From Stentor roeselii (taxonomy: Eukaryota; Ciliophora; Heterotrichea; Heterotrichida; Stentoridae), in contig RSEH01000282.1 in NCBI GenBank assembly GCA_006503475.1, positions 9,819 to 57,770 on the forward strand: a stretch of DNA of 47,952 nt, written 5' to 3'. This document shows, one piece after another, positions 19,695 through 30,200 of this stretch. A program made the translations under genes and the position numbers. The notes beneath the pieces are model-generated. The model saw nothing but the letters and a program-made list of their open reading frames with translations, was not told the origin of the DNA and searched no databases. Within the stretch, counting starts at the first letter, position 1. Every line of letters begins with the position of its first letter.

Positions 19695-19940
19695 TCAACT
19701 ATCATCACTACAAAACTCCATCAAATTAACCATCTCCTTCTCATAAGTTACCTTCAAATACTCCTGAACCCTCTTCAAATCACTAAAAAGTTCCACAGGA
19801 ACTTTAACTTGAGCTTTAAAAACAGGTTCATCATGAGAAAAACAGCACAAATCTCTTTCACAATCAGCATCATCAGAAAAACTCGCACAAATAGGTGATT
19901 TTTCCTCATCAAAGTACCAAAGAGCCTCAAATATTTCCAT
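19695..19940 (-). CDS. Small acidic Cys-containing protein, 81 aa, unknown
   Basis: The frame starts at ATG 19938-19940, only 2 bp after the TAA (19943-19945) of the Dicer-like gene on the same strand. The sequence is acidic (WYFDEEKSP, SFSDDADCERD, MEFCSDDS) with Cys at CERDLCC. No known domain is visible. Codon use resembles the neighbouring genes, and the frame occupies an otherwise empty 370-bp interval. No 15/16-nt intron would join it to the upstream gene. It could be a translated downstream cistron or an independent gene with an embedded promoter. Confidence 0.55.
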   Translation of the reverse strand: MEIFEALWYFDEEKSPICASFSDDADCERDLCCFSHDEPVFKAQVKVPVELFSDLKRVQEYLKVTYEKEMVNLMEFCSDDS

Positions 19941-19942
19941 TA

Positions 19943-22141
19943 TTAATCCATAACTATGAGAGGTTTATTATAATGAATCAAATTGCACATACAAATAAAC
20001 TGAAAGACATTTAAACAAGCTTCAACCTTCGCTTGTTTGATGTTTCTTCCGGTTGACTCACAGACGAGTTCCTTGTTGATGAAGACTTTGACACAAGCGC
20101 CAGAAGAATTTTCGATTTCTTTGTATTCGACCTTTACTGAAGTATTTTTTAGGATTTCTGTGATTTTTGAGTTAAGAGCTTTTTTTAAACGATTTTTGTA
20201 TCTTAGACTGACTGAAATGAAATCATTGAAAAAAAAACCTATCAGTTGGCAGGTCATTGAAAGATCTTCAGAGTCTTTTAGTATCGCAACTGAAAGATTG
20301 TAAAAAAAGTTTTCGAGGCAGACTGGTAGAGGAGAGGATGTTTTGAATAAATGATCGTCCCAGGATTTTTCTTGGAAAATGTTTTCGAGATTTAACTTTT
20401 TATCGGTTTCTAGATTTATGAACTTGAAGAGACCTGATGAAAGAGTTATGCGCGAGATGTTGTAACTGGACCTGGCTTCTTGGAAGAGGAAGAGAAAAAG
20501 ACTGGTTTCTAGGTCAAGGAAAGTCAAAAAGTTATAAGAAACTATAAAGTCAATTATCGCCTTTCCCAAAAATTTTACTATTTTCTGATTAAACAAATCA
20601 AGACATTCCGATTTTTCCAGTAAGGTCTGATCATTAAATTGATAATCCAAAATATTTTCAACATTATTCTTCTGAACTCCATAAAAAATCTCAGAAAACT
20701 TCGGAATAATCGAAAGGCTCGAGATTTTTTTACAATTAACCAGAAACAAGCTATCATCATTCAGGTACTTTTCAACGATTCTAAACTGATTTTCCTTCAA
20801 AATCCCGAATTTCACCAACAACTCAGCCGAATCTTTCAAGCCATTCGAAACCAAAAGTCCTGCAACAAGAGCTTTAATAAATCCCGCAGCAAGTCCTTCA
20901 GAGATCCTATGCTCCAAGTTGTAACATTCAGTGATACTTTCCTTCGAAGCGTAAAAAGCAGGGCGAAAACAAGTTGGCTTGATACAAGAAGTCTTTAAAA
21001 AATAAAACAAATCAAACTTTTTCGCAACTTTTTCACAATTTTCCACCCCAAGTAAAGCTTTTACTATTTTTTCCACATTTTTTCCTTCAAACTTAACAGT
21101 CTCTTCTAAAAACACCAAGATTCCAATGATCAAATTGCAAGTGACTCCTCCTAAAATTTCTAAATTTTCAAAGATTTTTCTAGTTTTTTCATTGTAACAA
21201 GTCATAGCAGCCTTGATAAGTAAAGGGTTTCCTCTAATAGAAAACTTTTGAAAAAATTCTAAAACCCAGCTGAACTCTTCAGTTTCAATTAAAACATTGA
21301 AAACTCCTCGAGCTTGTTCCCATTGTTGGAAGTTCAAATAAAAGACCTCGAAATTCTGACTTGGAAGTAAAGGGACTCCTTTAGTATTTTTATTAAGCAC
21401 TTCAGAGTCATTAGTTCTAATAGTTTTCACTTGCCTTACAAAAATTAACTCACTTGACTCATCAAATTCGCAGATCGCTCCTGAAACAATCAAATTTCTG
21501 AAATCTTTCAAAGCTGGGTTCGAGAAACGCTCATCAAAAATCACGTCGATTGGTTCATATCCTGAAAATTTTTCTTTATTTTCCTTGGATTTTACCAGGT
21601 CTGACATAAAAAGACAGTCAAAAAAATGAGAAATTGAATGATCTGGTCTTAGTTCAAATAAGTATTTCCAAAGAACAGGACCTTTAAGGAAAGTCCTGAG
21701 AAGAAGTCCTGGTCTTTTTTCATTTGGAATTTCTTGCAACTTGGCAAAAGGTTCTTCGTTTATTGCTTTTGCGATGAGATTCCAGTCAATTTTCTTGTAT
21801 TTTAAAGGGACTATGAAGTAATTTGCTTCTGAAACTCTTCCTACTGGCTCTTTGCTTGTTTTTAATAAGTCTGACCAGAGTTCGTGTTGAAATTTTCTGA
21901 GTTTTGTTAAAGAATCGATTTCAATCAAAGAGTTTTCAAGGAATTCAAGATGGATGCAAGTTTGAAAGTCGATTGGAAGAAGGATACCGAAGTCGGGAAA
22001 GGATTTGAAAGAGTAAAGGAAGCTGTTGAGTAAGTTGTTTTCTTGATAGAAACATGAACTTAGAAGGCTTGAGTAATTATGCAGGACTTCTTTGGTTTCT
22101 TCGGAGTTTTTTAGTTTTTTTAAGGATGCTGGGATAGACAT
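19943..22141 (-). CDS. Degenerate Dicer-like RNase III protein, predicted catalytically inactive
   Basis: This 732-aa protein lacks a helicase. Residues ~80-125 (KLRKFQHELWSDLL, then YFIVPLKYKKIDWNLI) match the linker and platform region preceding the PAZ domain of Dicers. A poorly conserved PAZ-like region follows. RNase III domain a starts at ~305 (NPLLIKAAMTCYNE, LEILGGVTCNLII) and continues to ISEGLAAGFIKALVAGLL at ~413-430. Domain b starts at ~497 (ILDYQFNDQTLLEKS, VKFLGKAIIDFIV). A dsRNA-binding-like segment ends the protein at ~668-715. The canonical signature LExLGDAxL reads LEILGGVTC in domain a (Asp lost) and VKFLGKAII in domain b (both acids replaced by Lys). The distal (S)xADxxEALxGA box reads GLAAGFIKALVAG. 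Dicing activity is therefore unlikely; a dsRNA-binding or scaffolding role is inferred. Confidence 0.6.
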   Translation of the reverse strand: MSIPASLKKLKNSEETKEVLHNYSSLLSSCFYQENNLLNSFLYSFKSFPDFGILLPIDFQTCIHLEFLENSLIEIDSLTKLRKFQHELWSDLLKTSKEPVGRVSEANYFIVPLKYKKIDWNLIAKAINEEPFAKLQEIPNEKRPGLLLRTFLKGPVLWKYLFELRPDHSISHFFDCLFMSDLVKSKENKEKFSGYEPIDVIFDERFSNPALKDFRNLIVSGAICEFDESSELIFVRQVKTIRTNDSEVLNKNTKGVPLLPSQNFEVFYLNFQQWEQARGVFNVLIETEEFSWVLEFFQKFSIRGNPLLIKAAMTCYNEKTRKIFENLEILGGVTCNLIIGILVFLEETVKFEGKNVEKIVKALLGVENCEKVAKKFDLFYFLKTSCIKPTCFRPAFYASKESITECYNLEHRISEGLAAGFIKALVAGLLVSNGLKDSAELLVKFGILKENQFRIVEKYLNDDSLFLVNCKKISSLSIIPKFSEIFYGVQKNNVENILDYQFNDQTLLEKSECLDLFNQKIVKFLGKAIIDFIVSYNFLTFLDLETSLFLFLFQEARSSYNISRITLSSGLFKFINLETDKKLNLENIFQEKSWDDHLFKTSSPLPVCLENFFYNLSVAILKDSEDLSMTCQLIGFFFNDFISVSLRYKNRLKKALNSKITEILKNTSVKVEYKEIENSSGACVKVFINKELVCESTGRNIKQAKVEACLNVFQFICMCNLIHYNKPLIVMD

Positions 22142-22159
22142 GGGGGATATTATAAAAAA

Positions 22160-23113
22160 TTAAATAATCTCGCACTTACAAGAAGATTCCGACATCTCTT
22201 GTTCTCTAACAGCTTTTTTTTTCATTTTAAGTTCATTAATTTCCTTATAAAGTTTCATAGTTTGTTCAAGTTGATTCCTCATCTGAATCGAAAGTTCATT
22301 ATTTTGCACTTCACGAGGTTCAAGCAAAGATCCTGAAATAAGCGAAACCTTTTCAGAAAAAACTGAAATAGTTCCAGACTTAAGACGATCCTCATCATTA
22401 AGTACCTGAATCTGCTGTTCAAGTGACTGATTTTCACTTTTCACCTTATCAATCTTAGACTGAAGCTTTGAAAGTCTCGCCTTGAGTTCACTTTCACTAA
22501 GTTTTTTACAATCTTCAGGCATTCCACGAGTTTTCATCTGTTCAATCTCATTTTTAAGCTTCAAGTTTTCCTCTTCTTGTTCTTTAATCATTTCTTGAAA
22601 CTCCTCAATACGTTTAGAGCATTCTTCGTATTCCATGTTAAGTCGATCTCTATCAGCGGTGATCATTTTGGCTTTAGTAGTGCTTTGGACCAGGTCCACT
22701 TTATACTTCTCGATTTTTTGCTCAAAAATTAAAGCTTCTCCTTGCAAATCTTGAACTTGCCTTTCAAGAAGACTGACCTGTTGAAGTCTTGCAAGTTTTG
22801 ATGATTCCAAGTCTTTATACCCTGACTTTGCCTGAATTTTAAAGACTTTAGAAGAGTTTAATTCAGATTTGACTTGTTCTTGTAGTAAAAAAAGTTTTTC
22901 TAAAGTGACTTGAAGACGTTCTGAGACTTTTCCTGTTGATTTAATGGAGTAAAAGTGGCAAAGTTCACATATTGGCTTGGTAGGACTTGAGTCACCTTTT
23001 AAGTGAAAAGAACAGGATAAGCAGATCTTGCAGGAACAATTAGGACAAGTAGGCAACTCCGAGCTTGGCGGGTGAAAATGCGCGATGAGGTCAAACGACT
23101 GGTCATTAGCCAT
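22160..23113 (-). CDS. Cys-rich (zinc-finger-like) coiled-coil protein with possible prenylation motif
   Basis: In this 317-aa protein, residues ~23-52 have clustered cysteines (CPNCSCKICLSC, then PICELC), a CxxC...CxxC...CxxC layout compatible with a FYVE/RING-like zinc site but not assignable to a family by eye. Residues ~65-300 are long heptad-rich coiled coil, with abundant Glu, Lys, Gln and Leu. The protein ends in CKCEII, whose last four residues (CEII) could act as a CaaX-type box for geranylgeranylation. This suggests a membrane-tethered coiled-coil adaptor (inference). The start ATG is only 14 bp from the divergent start of the Pol III subunit gene, and the stop is 18 bp before the Dicer-like start. 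Confidence 0.7.
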   Translation of the reverse strand: MANDQSFDLIAHFHPPSSELPTCPNCSCKICLSCSFHLKGDSSPTKPICELCHFYSIKSTGKVSERLQVTLEKLFLLQEQVKSELNSSKVFKIQAKSGYKDLESSKLARLQQVSLLERQVQDLQGEALIFEQKIEKYKVDLVQSTTKAKMITADRDRLNMEYEECSKRIEEFQEMIKEQEEENLKLKNEIEQMKTRGMPEDCKKLSESELKARLSKLQSKIDKVKSENQSLEQQIQVLNDEDRLKSGTISVFSEKVSLISGSLLEPREVQNNELSIQMRNQLEQTMKLYKEINELKMKKKAVREQEMSESSCKCEII

Positions 23114-23127
23114 ATTAATAATCTTCT
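23114..23127. promoter_or_regulatory. 14-bp divergent intergenic spacer
   Basis: Only 14 AT-rich bases separate the ATG of the coiled-coil gene (minus, 23113) from the intron-corrected ATG of RPC1 (plus, 23128). Promoter elements for both genes must lie within transcribed or coding sequence, or the leaders must be extremely short. Confidence 0.55.
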
Positions 23128-26100
23128 ATGAGTCTTAAAAAACCCTTGAAGTTCGTAAAGACCTGCACTCTCAATTCCCAGATGTAACTTTTAATCAGTG
23201 AAGGAGTGAGTTTCGACGTCTTTTCATCTACCGACATCCAAAAAAGCTCGATTCTTGAAGTAGTCAACAAACAACTTTACGATGAAAATCATATCTCAAC
23301 GATTTCTCATGGATTACTTGATCTACGTTTAGGAATCTCAGAAAAAAACAAGACTTGTGGAAGTTGTTTACAGAAATTGTCAGATTGTCCTGGCCATTCA
23401 GGTTACATAAAACTAGCTCTTCCTATTTTTCACATCGGGTACTTTAAACACACCTTGACTCTTCTTCAGATCATTTGTAAAAAATGTGCAAGGTTACTTG
23501 TCCCACCTTTACCTGAGACTAGAGAAAAGTGGATGAATTTTCAAAGAGCTGAAAGAAAAATGGACGTCATTCAAAGAGAAGCGATTTTTAAGTCAGTTGT
23601 TAAAGAATGTAAAAAACAGAAGCAATGTAGTGAATGTTCTTTTGTGAATGGAACTGTGAAGAAGAATGGTTTAAAGATTTTTCATGAAAATAAGGAAAAT
23701 TTAGAAATTACACCAATTGATGCCTTGGCACTTTTTTCTAGGATCCAACCTGGAGATGAAGAGATTCTTGGAATGGGAGCCTTTGGGTGTAGGTCTGAAC
23801 GACTTATAATGACTCATATTCAAGTTCCTCCTGTTTGCATAAGGCCTTCTGTGCAGGTATCTCAAGGTGTTTCAAATGAAGACGACTTGACAATAAAATT
23901 GCAAGAGTTGCTTAATTTAAACCTGCTAATTAAAGCGACTTTAGAAGAAGGAAAACCTCTCAACAAAGTGATAAGCGAATGGGAATACATGCAAGCCATC
24001 GCTGCACAGTACATCAACAGTGAAGCTTCAGGACTTCCAGCAAGTCTTAACACAGGAAAACCAATAAGAGCATTGGCTCAACGTTTAAAAGGAAAACATG
24101 GTCGATTTCGAGGTAACTTGTCAGGAAAAAGAGTCGATTTTTCAGCTCGTACTGTAATTTCACCTGATCCGAATATTGAAATTTTTCAAGTCGTTGTTCC
24201 TGTCAATATGGCAAAAATTTTAACTTTTCCTGAAAAAGTTAATGCTTTTAATGTTGAAAAACTTAAATTACTTGTTTTAAAAGGACCTCTTGAACACCCT
24301 GGAGCGAACTTTGTTGAATTGCAAGATGGAAGCAAAATCGCTTTGAACTTCGCGAAAAGAGCGGAAATCGCGAATTGTTTGAAGATTGGTGATACTGTTG
24401 AAAGACATCTGGATAATGGGGATTTTGTTTTGTTTAATAGACAACCTTCTTTGCATCGTATTTCGATCATGTCGCATCAGGTTAAGGTCATGGGTTCTAA
24501 AACTTTGAGGTTTAATGAATGTGTTTGTACGCCTTATAATGCGGATTTTGATGGAGATGAAATGAATATTCATCTGCCTCAGACTCAGGAAGCGAAAACT
24601 GAAATTCGAGAATTGATGAAGGTCAGTAATAATATTTTGACACCTAAGAGTGGTGAACCAATAATAGCTCCAACTCAAGACTTTTTAACCTGTTCCTTCC
24701 TACTAACCCAAAAAGACGTCTTCTACGACCGAGGAACCTTCATGAAATACCTAACTTTTTTCTCTGACGGTCTAACCCACATCGACATCCCTCATCCAGC
24801 CTTAGTCTATCCAAAAGAGTTATGGTCAGGAAAGCAGTTATTTTCAGTCCTTCTGCGTCCAAGTCACTCCTCACCGCAAGTAATAAACCTGGAAGTAAAA
24901 GAAAGAAACTACTCAGGCAAAGGTGAATCTATGTGCATAAAAGACGGTTGGGTGACAATTCACAATTCCGAGCTAGTCTCCGGAAACATCTGCAAAACAA
25001 CGATCGGCTCCGGTTCAAAGTTAGGTTTAATTTCATTCATAGTTCGAAATCACTCATCTAAAGCAGCCTCTTCTTTCATGCTTCGAGTTTCAAAGTTTTC
25101 TTCAAGATGGACAATGGAAAGAGGCATCTCAATCGGCATCTCAGATGTGACCCCCGCGCCATTGTTAATAGAAAATAAAAAATCCATTCTTCAACATTCA
25201 ATGGAAGAATGTGAAGAAACCATTGAAATGTGGAAAACTGGAAAACTTCCTCTTAAGCCAGGGTGTAACGCGGAGCAGACTTTAGAAAGTGTTTTGAATG
25301 GAAAACTGAGTCAAGTTAGAGATAAATTAGGAGACTTGTTGAAGAACTCTCTGAATACTTTCAACGCGCCTTATGTGATGGCGATCAGTGGGTCTAAAGG
25401 GTCGAATATCAACTTGTCACAGATGATTGCTTGTGTAGGGCAACAGACAGTAAGTGGAAAAAGAATCCCTGATGGATTCTGGAGTCGTACTCTTCCTCAT
25501 TTTCAAGTAAATGACCGAAGTGCTGATGCAAAAGGATTCGTTTCTAACTCGTTTTACTCTGGAATGACTCCCACTGAGTTCTTTTTTCATACTATGGGTG
25601 GAAGGGAAGGACTCATTGATACTGCTGTTAAAACTGCGGAGACTGGGTATATGCAAAGAAGACTCATGAAGTCTTTAGAAGACCTTTCTATTAAATATGA
25701 CCTCAGTGTTAGAACCTCTACTGATGAAATTGCTCAGTTTTTGTATGGAGATGATTCACTTGAACCTATGAAAATGGAAGATGATGAAAAACCTGTCAAT
25801 TTTGAAAAGTTTTTAAATCATGTAAAAACGAAAAATCATAAAAAAAAATCTGCGATTTTAGGAAAAAATTTGAAAGAACTTGCGAATAATGAAATTAACA
25901 AAAGAAGAGATAAGGACTGTCCGGGACAAGCTGGTTTCTTGCAAGATCTGGAAAATTTTATAGAAAAAACAACTCAGAATCTTGAAGATCAACGAGAAAA
26001 ACTTCAAAAAATCTCTGAATCTTCAAGAAAAGGAAAAAAAGGGAAAAAAGTAAAAAACCTGTTAGAAAAAGCTTTGAACAATTTAGTAAATCTTGATGAA

Positions 26101-27228
26101 AAAGACATTCAAGAGTTTTTTTCTCTCTGTTGGGAAAAATTCGACTCTTCAGTGATCACTCCAGGAGAAGCAGTGGGTGCAATAGCAGCTCAATCAATAG
26201 GTGAGCCAGGAACCCAAATGACTTTAAAAACCTTTCACTTCGCAGGGGTGGCTTCAATGAACATAACTTTAGGAGTTCCACGTATCAAAGAAATAATAAA
26301 CGCAGTTAAAGACATCAGCACTCCAATAATCACCGCAGCTCTTTCAAACCCATCATTAGTTTCAGCGCGCATCGTAAAAGGCAAACTCGAAAAGACCCTT
26401 CTCGGAGACGTCGCAGTTTACATCAAAGAAGTCTTCACTCCAAAAGGTTGTTACTTGGCAGTTAAACTCGACATGCAAGCAATCGAGAACCTTCGACTTG
26501 AAATCAACGCGGAAAAAGTGAAAAATTCAATAATTATCAATGGAAAGCTGAAATTAAAAGAAAATCATATCGAAGTGGTTAAAATCGACAAACTAAAAAT
26601 AGAACCTGCTGAAAGTTCTCGAGAAAAACTTTACTTCGCGATGCAAGAACTGAAAAATAAACTTCCAAAGGTCATGGTCAGTGGAATTGGTACAATTGAA
26701 CGTGCGATTATCAACTCAGATGAAAAAACTGCGAAGTTAAGTCTTATCATTGAAGGATATGGACTGAAAGATGTGATGCAAACTGTTGGAGTTGATCATC
26801 GACATTGCACTACGAATCACATCATTGAAACTGAACAGGTCCTCGGAATTGAAGCGGCGAGAAAAGGAATAATCAATGAAATCAAGTACACCTTGAAAGA
26901 ACATGGCATTTATGTAGACCCCAGACATATCGCCCTAGTCGCTGATGTCATGACTTTCAAAGGTCAAATCCTTGGAATCACTCGATTTGGAGTATCGAAA
27001 ATGAGAGACTCTACATTGATGCTTGCTAGTTTTGAAAAAACTACTGATCACTTATTTGATGCGGCTTTTCGAGGCAGTTATGACCCGATTCAAGGAGTTT
27101 CTGAAAGAATCATCATGGGAAAAACAGTGACTTTAGGAACTGGACTTTCAACTCTTCTTTATGATCCTGGAAATTCTGAATGTCGAGTGCCGAGAAGTAG
27201 AAAATTGATTTTACCTTATTATAGTTAA
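23128..27228 (+). CDS. RPC1: DNA-directed RNA polymerase III largest subunit (RPC1/POLR3A)
   Basis: The gene has exon 1 at 23128-23183, an intron at 23184-23198 and exon 2 at 23199-27228, giving a 1361-aa product. The zinc clamp (CGSCLQKLSDCPGHSGYIKL) and KCARLL are present, as are GRFRGNLSGKRVDFSARTVI and the catalytic Mg motif NADFDGDEMN at ~466-475. Further landmarks are the funnel/bridge region (GMTPTEFFFHTMGGREGLID) and the trigger-loop segment (GEPGTQMTLKTFHFAGVAS). Choice of Pol III over I/II rests on RPC1-like stretches such as ILTFPEKVN, QRLKGKHGRFRGN and VDHRHCTTNHI, and on the absence of a CTD tail. The enzyme makes tRNA, 5S rRNA and other small RNAs. Without the intron the frame would start at a GTG (23206) and lose the conserved N-terminal start of the clamp; with it, ATG gives MSLKKPLKFVK...IEGVSFDVF. 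The stop is TAA, converging 15 bp from the USP gene. Confidence 0.93.
23184..23198 (+). other. RPC1: 15-nt spliceosomal intron in RPC1
   Basis: The intron reads GTAACTTTTAATCAG and lies in phase 2. Removing it joins the ATG exon at 23128 to the conserved RPC1 frame (CAG AT|T GAA GGA GTG). If retained, TAA at 23185-23187 stops translation immediately. Confidence 0.85.
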
Positions 27229-27243
27229 TTTTTGATTAGACTA

Positions 27244-30200
27244 TTAAAATTTCGGATAAAGTTCATCTGATAGAATGGATTTTATTGCAAAAAGTCTTGA
27301 AGATTGGCAGAAATATTCAACTAGGACTAAAGAGTTGTCGAGAATTTCTAAGATTTTTCCTTCGAACCAAGCTTTTCGCCCTGCGTCGAAAATGAGAATC
27401 GGGTTGTTTGGATTTAAGTGATCTTCAGGGAAGCCACTTTCAATATCTCTGATTACTTCGATCATTGGAAGAGAATTTAACTTTTCAATGATTTTCACGA
27501 TTTTTAAGTTCGGGTATTGATTCTGTTGAAAAACGTAAAATTTCATTGTTTCAGCTGTGAGAAGTAAATGGTTTATTTTGGATTTTTCTAAGATAGAGAA
27601 AAAATCAGGAAAATCGACACCAGAGAGGATTTTTAGCAGAAAGTTTACGAAAAATTCAAACTCATCAGAGTTATTCTCAGGAATAATAGACAAGAAGTAC
27701 TCCATAAACTTCGAAGTAATAACAGCTCTCAATTTGTGATGTTCAAGAAATTGGAAAATCAAAACTCGATAATATTCTCGATTTTGATGAGAAGTTTCGT
27801 GCATGGTATTCAAATATTTAAAGACAAATAAAAGTGATCCTTCTGCATCATCGTGTAGTAAATCTCTATAAAAATGTGAAAAATATCTTAAATCTCGAGT
27901 ATTGAGATATTTCAAGAAAGTATCTTGATTTTCTTCACGTTTTAAAAAGTCTTTTTCATGTTCAGTCAATGCAGGGAGAAAAGCTCTTAATATTTCAAAG
28001 GCAAACATTCGAGAGTTGCTGATTGAATCATTTACATTGTTGATCCTAAATTTATACTCTCCTGAATACCCAAGTTTATCAGTTTTTAAATGATTTTCTT
28101 TTACTTGGATCTGATTTTGATGTAAGAAATTGACTATCAATTCAATAAGTTTAATTTCTTCAACTTTTTCAGGTACTTTTAAACTAAAATAAAAAATAGC
28201 TTCTAGGTACTCGGATTGAATTGAGTTTTGTGTGAGACTCGGCAAAGCGACGATAAGATGTTCAAGATAAATTTCAATTCTTTCTTTAGGAAGAGTTTCA
28301 AGAGACTTTTTTAACAGGAGAAGAACCAGTTTTCTTGAAAGGTTATTTGAACAGGTTAAAAAAAACTCTAAAATTCCGAAAGTACTGCAAAGCACTTCTA
28401 AAATATATTCAGAAACCTCTTGATTCAGTCCTTTCAAAATAGATCTGAGGATATAAAACTTTTCTCGATAATGATGTTCGACTCTTACAAGAACAGTCAG
28501 AAAATAATTCAAATAAACTTCTAAAGAATCTCCAATTCTCGATAAAGAAATTTGAAACTTTAAGAAATCATGACTAAGAACAATTTTTTTCATCCAAAGT
28601 TTATAATTTTTGCAGTTCACGTAATTTTCATCGATTTTAGGAAGAACAGGTCCCCAAGTTTTTTGTTTAATTTTTTGGTTGATTTCGAATTTTGTTTGTC
28701 TTTCATAAACTAAAAGATAAGCAGTGGGTAAGACAACATCTCCATTTCTTCCAAATGCTTTTTCTTTGACAGTCTCAGGTCTGACAGGTGTAACAAGAGT
28801 ATCATTGAATTCAATCCATTGACTGTTAACATTGATGAAGCTGTAATAATGACCTTGTTCAGCTCTTCCAACATGAACAACAACTCCTTTGAGTGAATAA
28901 AGATAATACTCATCTTTTGCCAGTGGTTCTTGATTCAAGTACTCAGTCGTGAATTCTTTCATGTTAAGTTCAAAAGGAAATTCAAAATAATCATTCAGTT
29001 TATTCCTGACCATGAAATCATAGTTGAACTCAAAACGTCTCAAAGAAAAAACTAAAAAATTCGGTAAAAACTTGAAACTAGTCCTTCGAAGACTAGTCAC
29101 TTTTTTCGAGCACCTTTCACAGAAATAAGCATTTTCACCAGTCATGACTTCTCCCTTGACCAAAGTACTTAAACTATCAAGAAGATCTTTTTTATTCTTG
29201 ACTTCAATCGGAACACTTAACATATTTTCATGTCTTTCACTCCGGTCAGAACATTCACTAATCATTTCAACTGCAGAGACAAGTCGAAAGTGTTCTTGAA
29301 CAAGCATCGAAAGTCCAGAGTTTCTCAAGTCATTTTCAAGTTTATCCATTAATTTGCAGTAAAACTCATCAACATCCATTTGTTCCAAAGGGTTAATCGG
29401 CCGGTCTTCGAAGTCTTTAAAGTTCTGACAAAGTGACTTGGTAGAGCTAAAAGGACCATTCAAGTATTTTAACTTAATAAAAATTTTTTTCAATTGAAAA
29501 CTCACAAGTTCTGAATCTTCATCGCTGAGACTCAATATCTGACTGGAGAAACTTTCAATGAAAAATAACTGCTGAAGAAGGGAATTCATGTAACAAGTAT
29601 TTCCCAAATTTCGAAGACCTGAATATTCACAAGTTTTTTCACGTTGACTGAAGTAAATCGACCAGTTTTTACTTGAACGCCAATGAAGCGTTGAGAAAAA
29701 ACTGTTGATAAAGGAAAGTAATTCAAAGAAATTTGACCTGGTTGCTATTGAAAGAAGGTAACGATAAGCTGATGCTCTTGTAAAACGATTTTTGCAGAGA
29801 GAGGTTGGAGAGTTGTTGGTTTCTCCTAATAGAAGATGTTTGAATGTGAGTTCTAGGTCTGATTGGGAAATTTCTAGATGGGGTACTTGATTGTTGATGT
29901 TTTTTAGAAGCTTTAGACTGAAGCGTAGGACTTGGTTGCAGGTTGTTGTTTCTTCTTTGAAGGATTGAATTTGTTTTGTGATGAAGTCTCTTGCTTTTTC
30001 CAGGTCTTCTGAAGGGACTTGGTTGCTTTTTGTGATTGATAATAAAAACTTGAAGAAAAACTTTGGGTTACCCTCGAGACTTATATGAGAAGAGTCTAGT
30101 GCGTGGAACATCATTCGAAAGGCACTTTTGCAATGATTTGTTGAAAATATTACGATTTTTAAGGTTTTCTCAATTGACATGTAAAGTCTAGATTTTACTT

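Noticed and set aside
23206-27228. RPC1 starting at GTG 23206
   Set aside because: A 15-nt intron at 23184-23198 links an ATG at 23128 to the frame and restores conserved N-terminal sequence; GTG initiation is not expected here.
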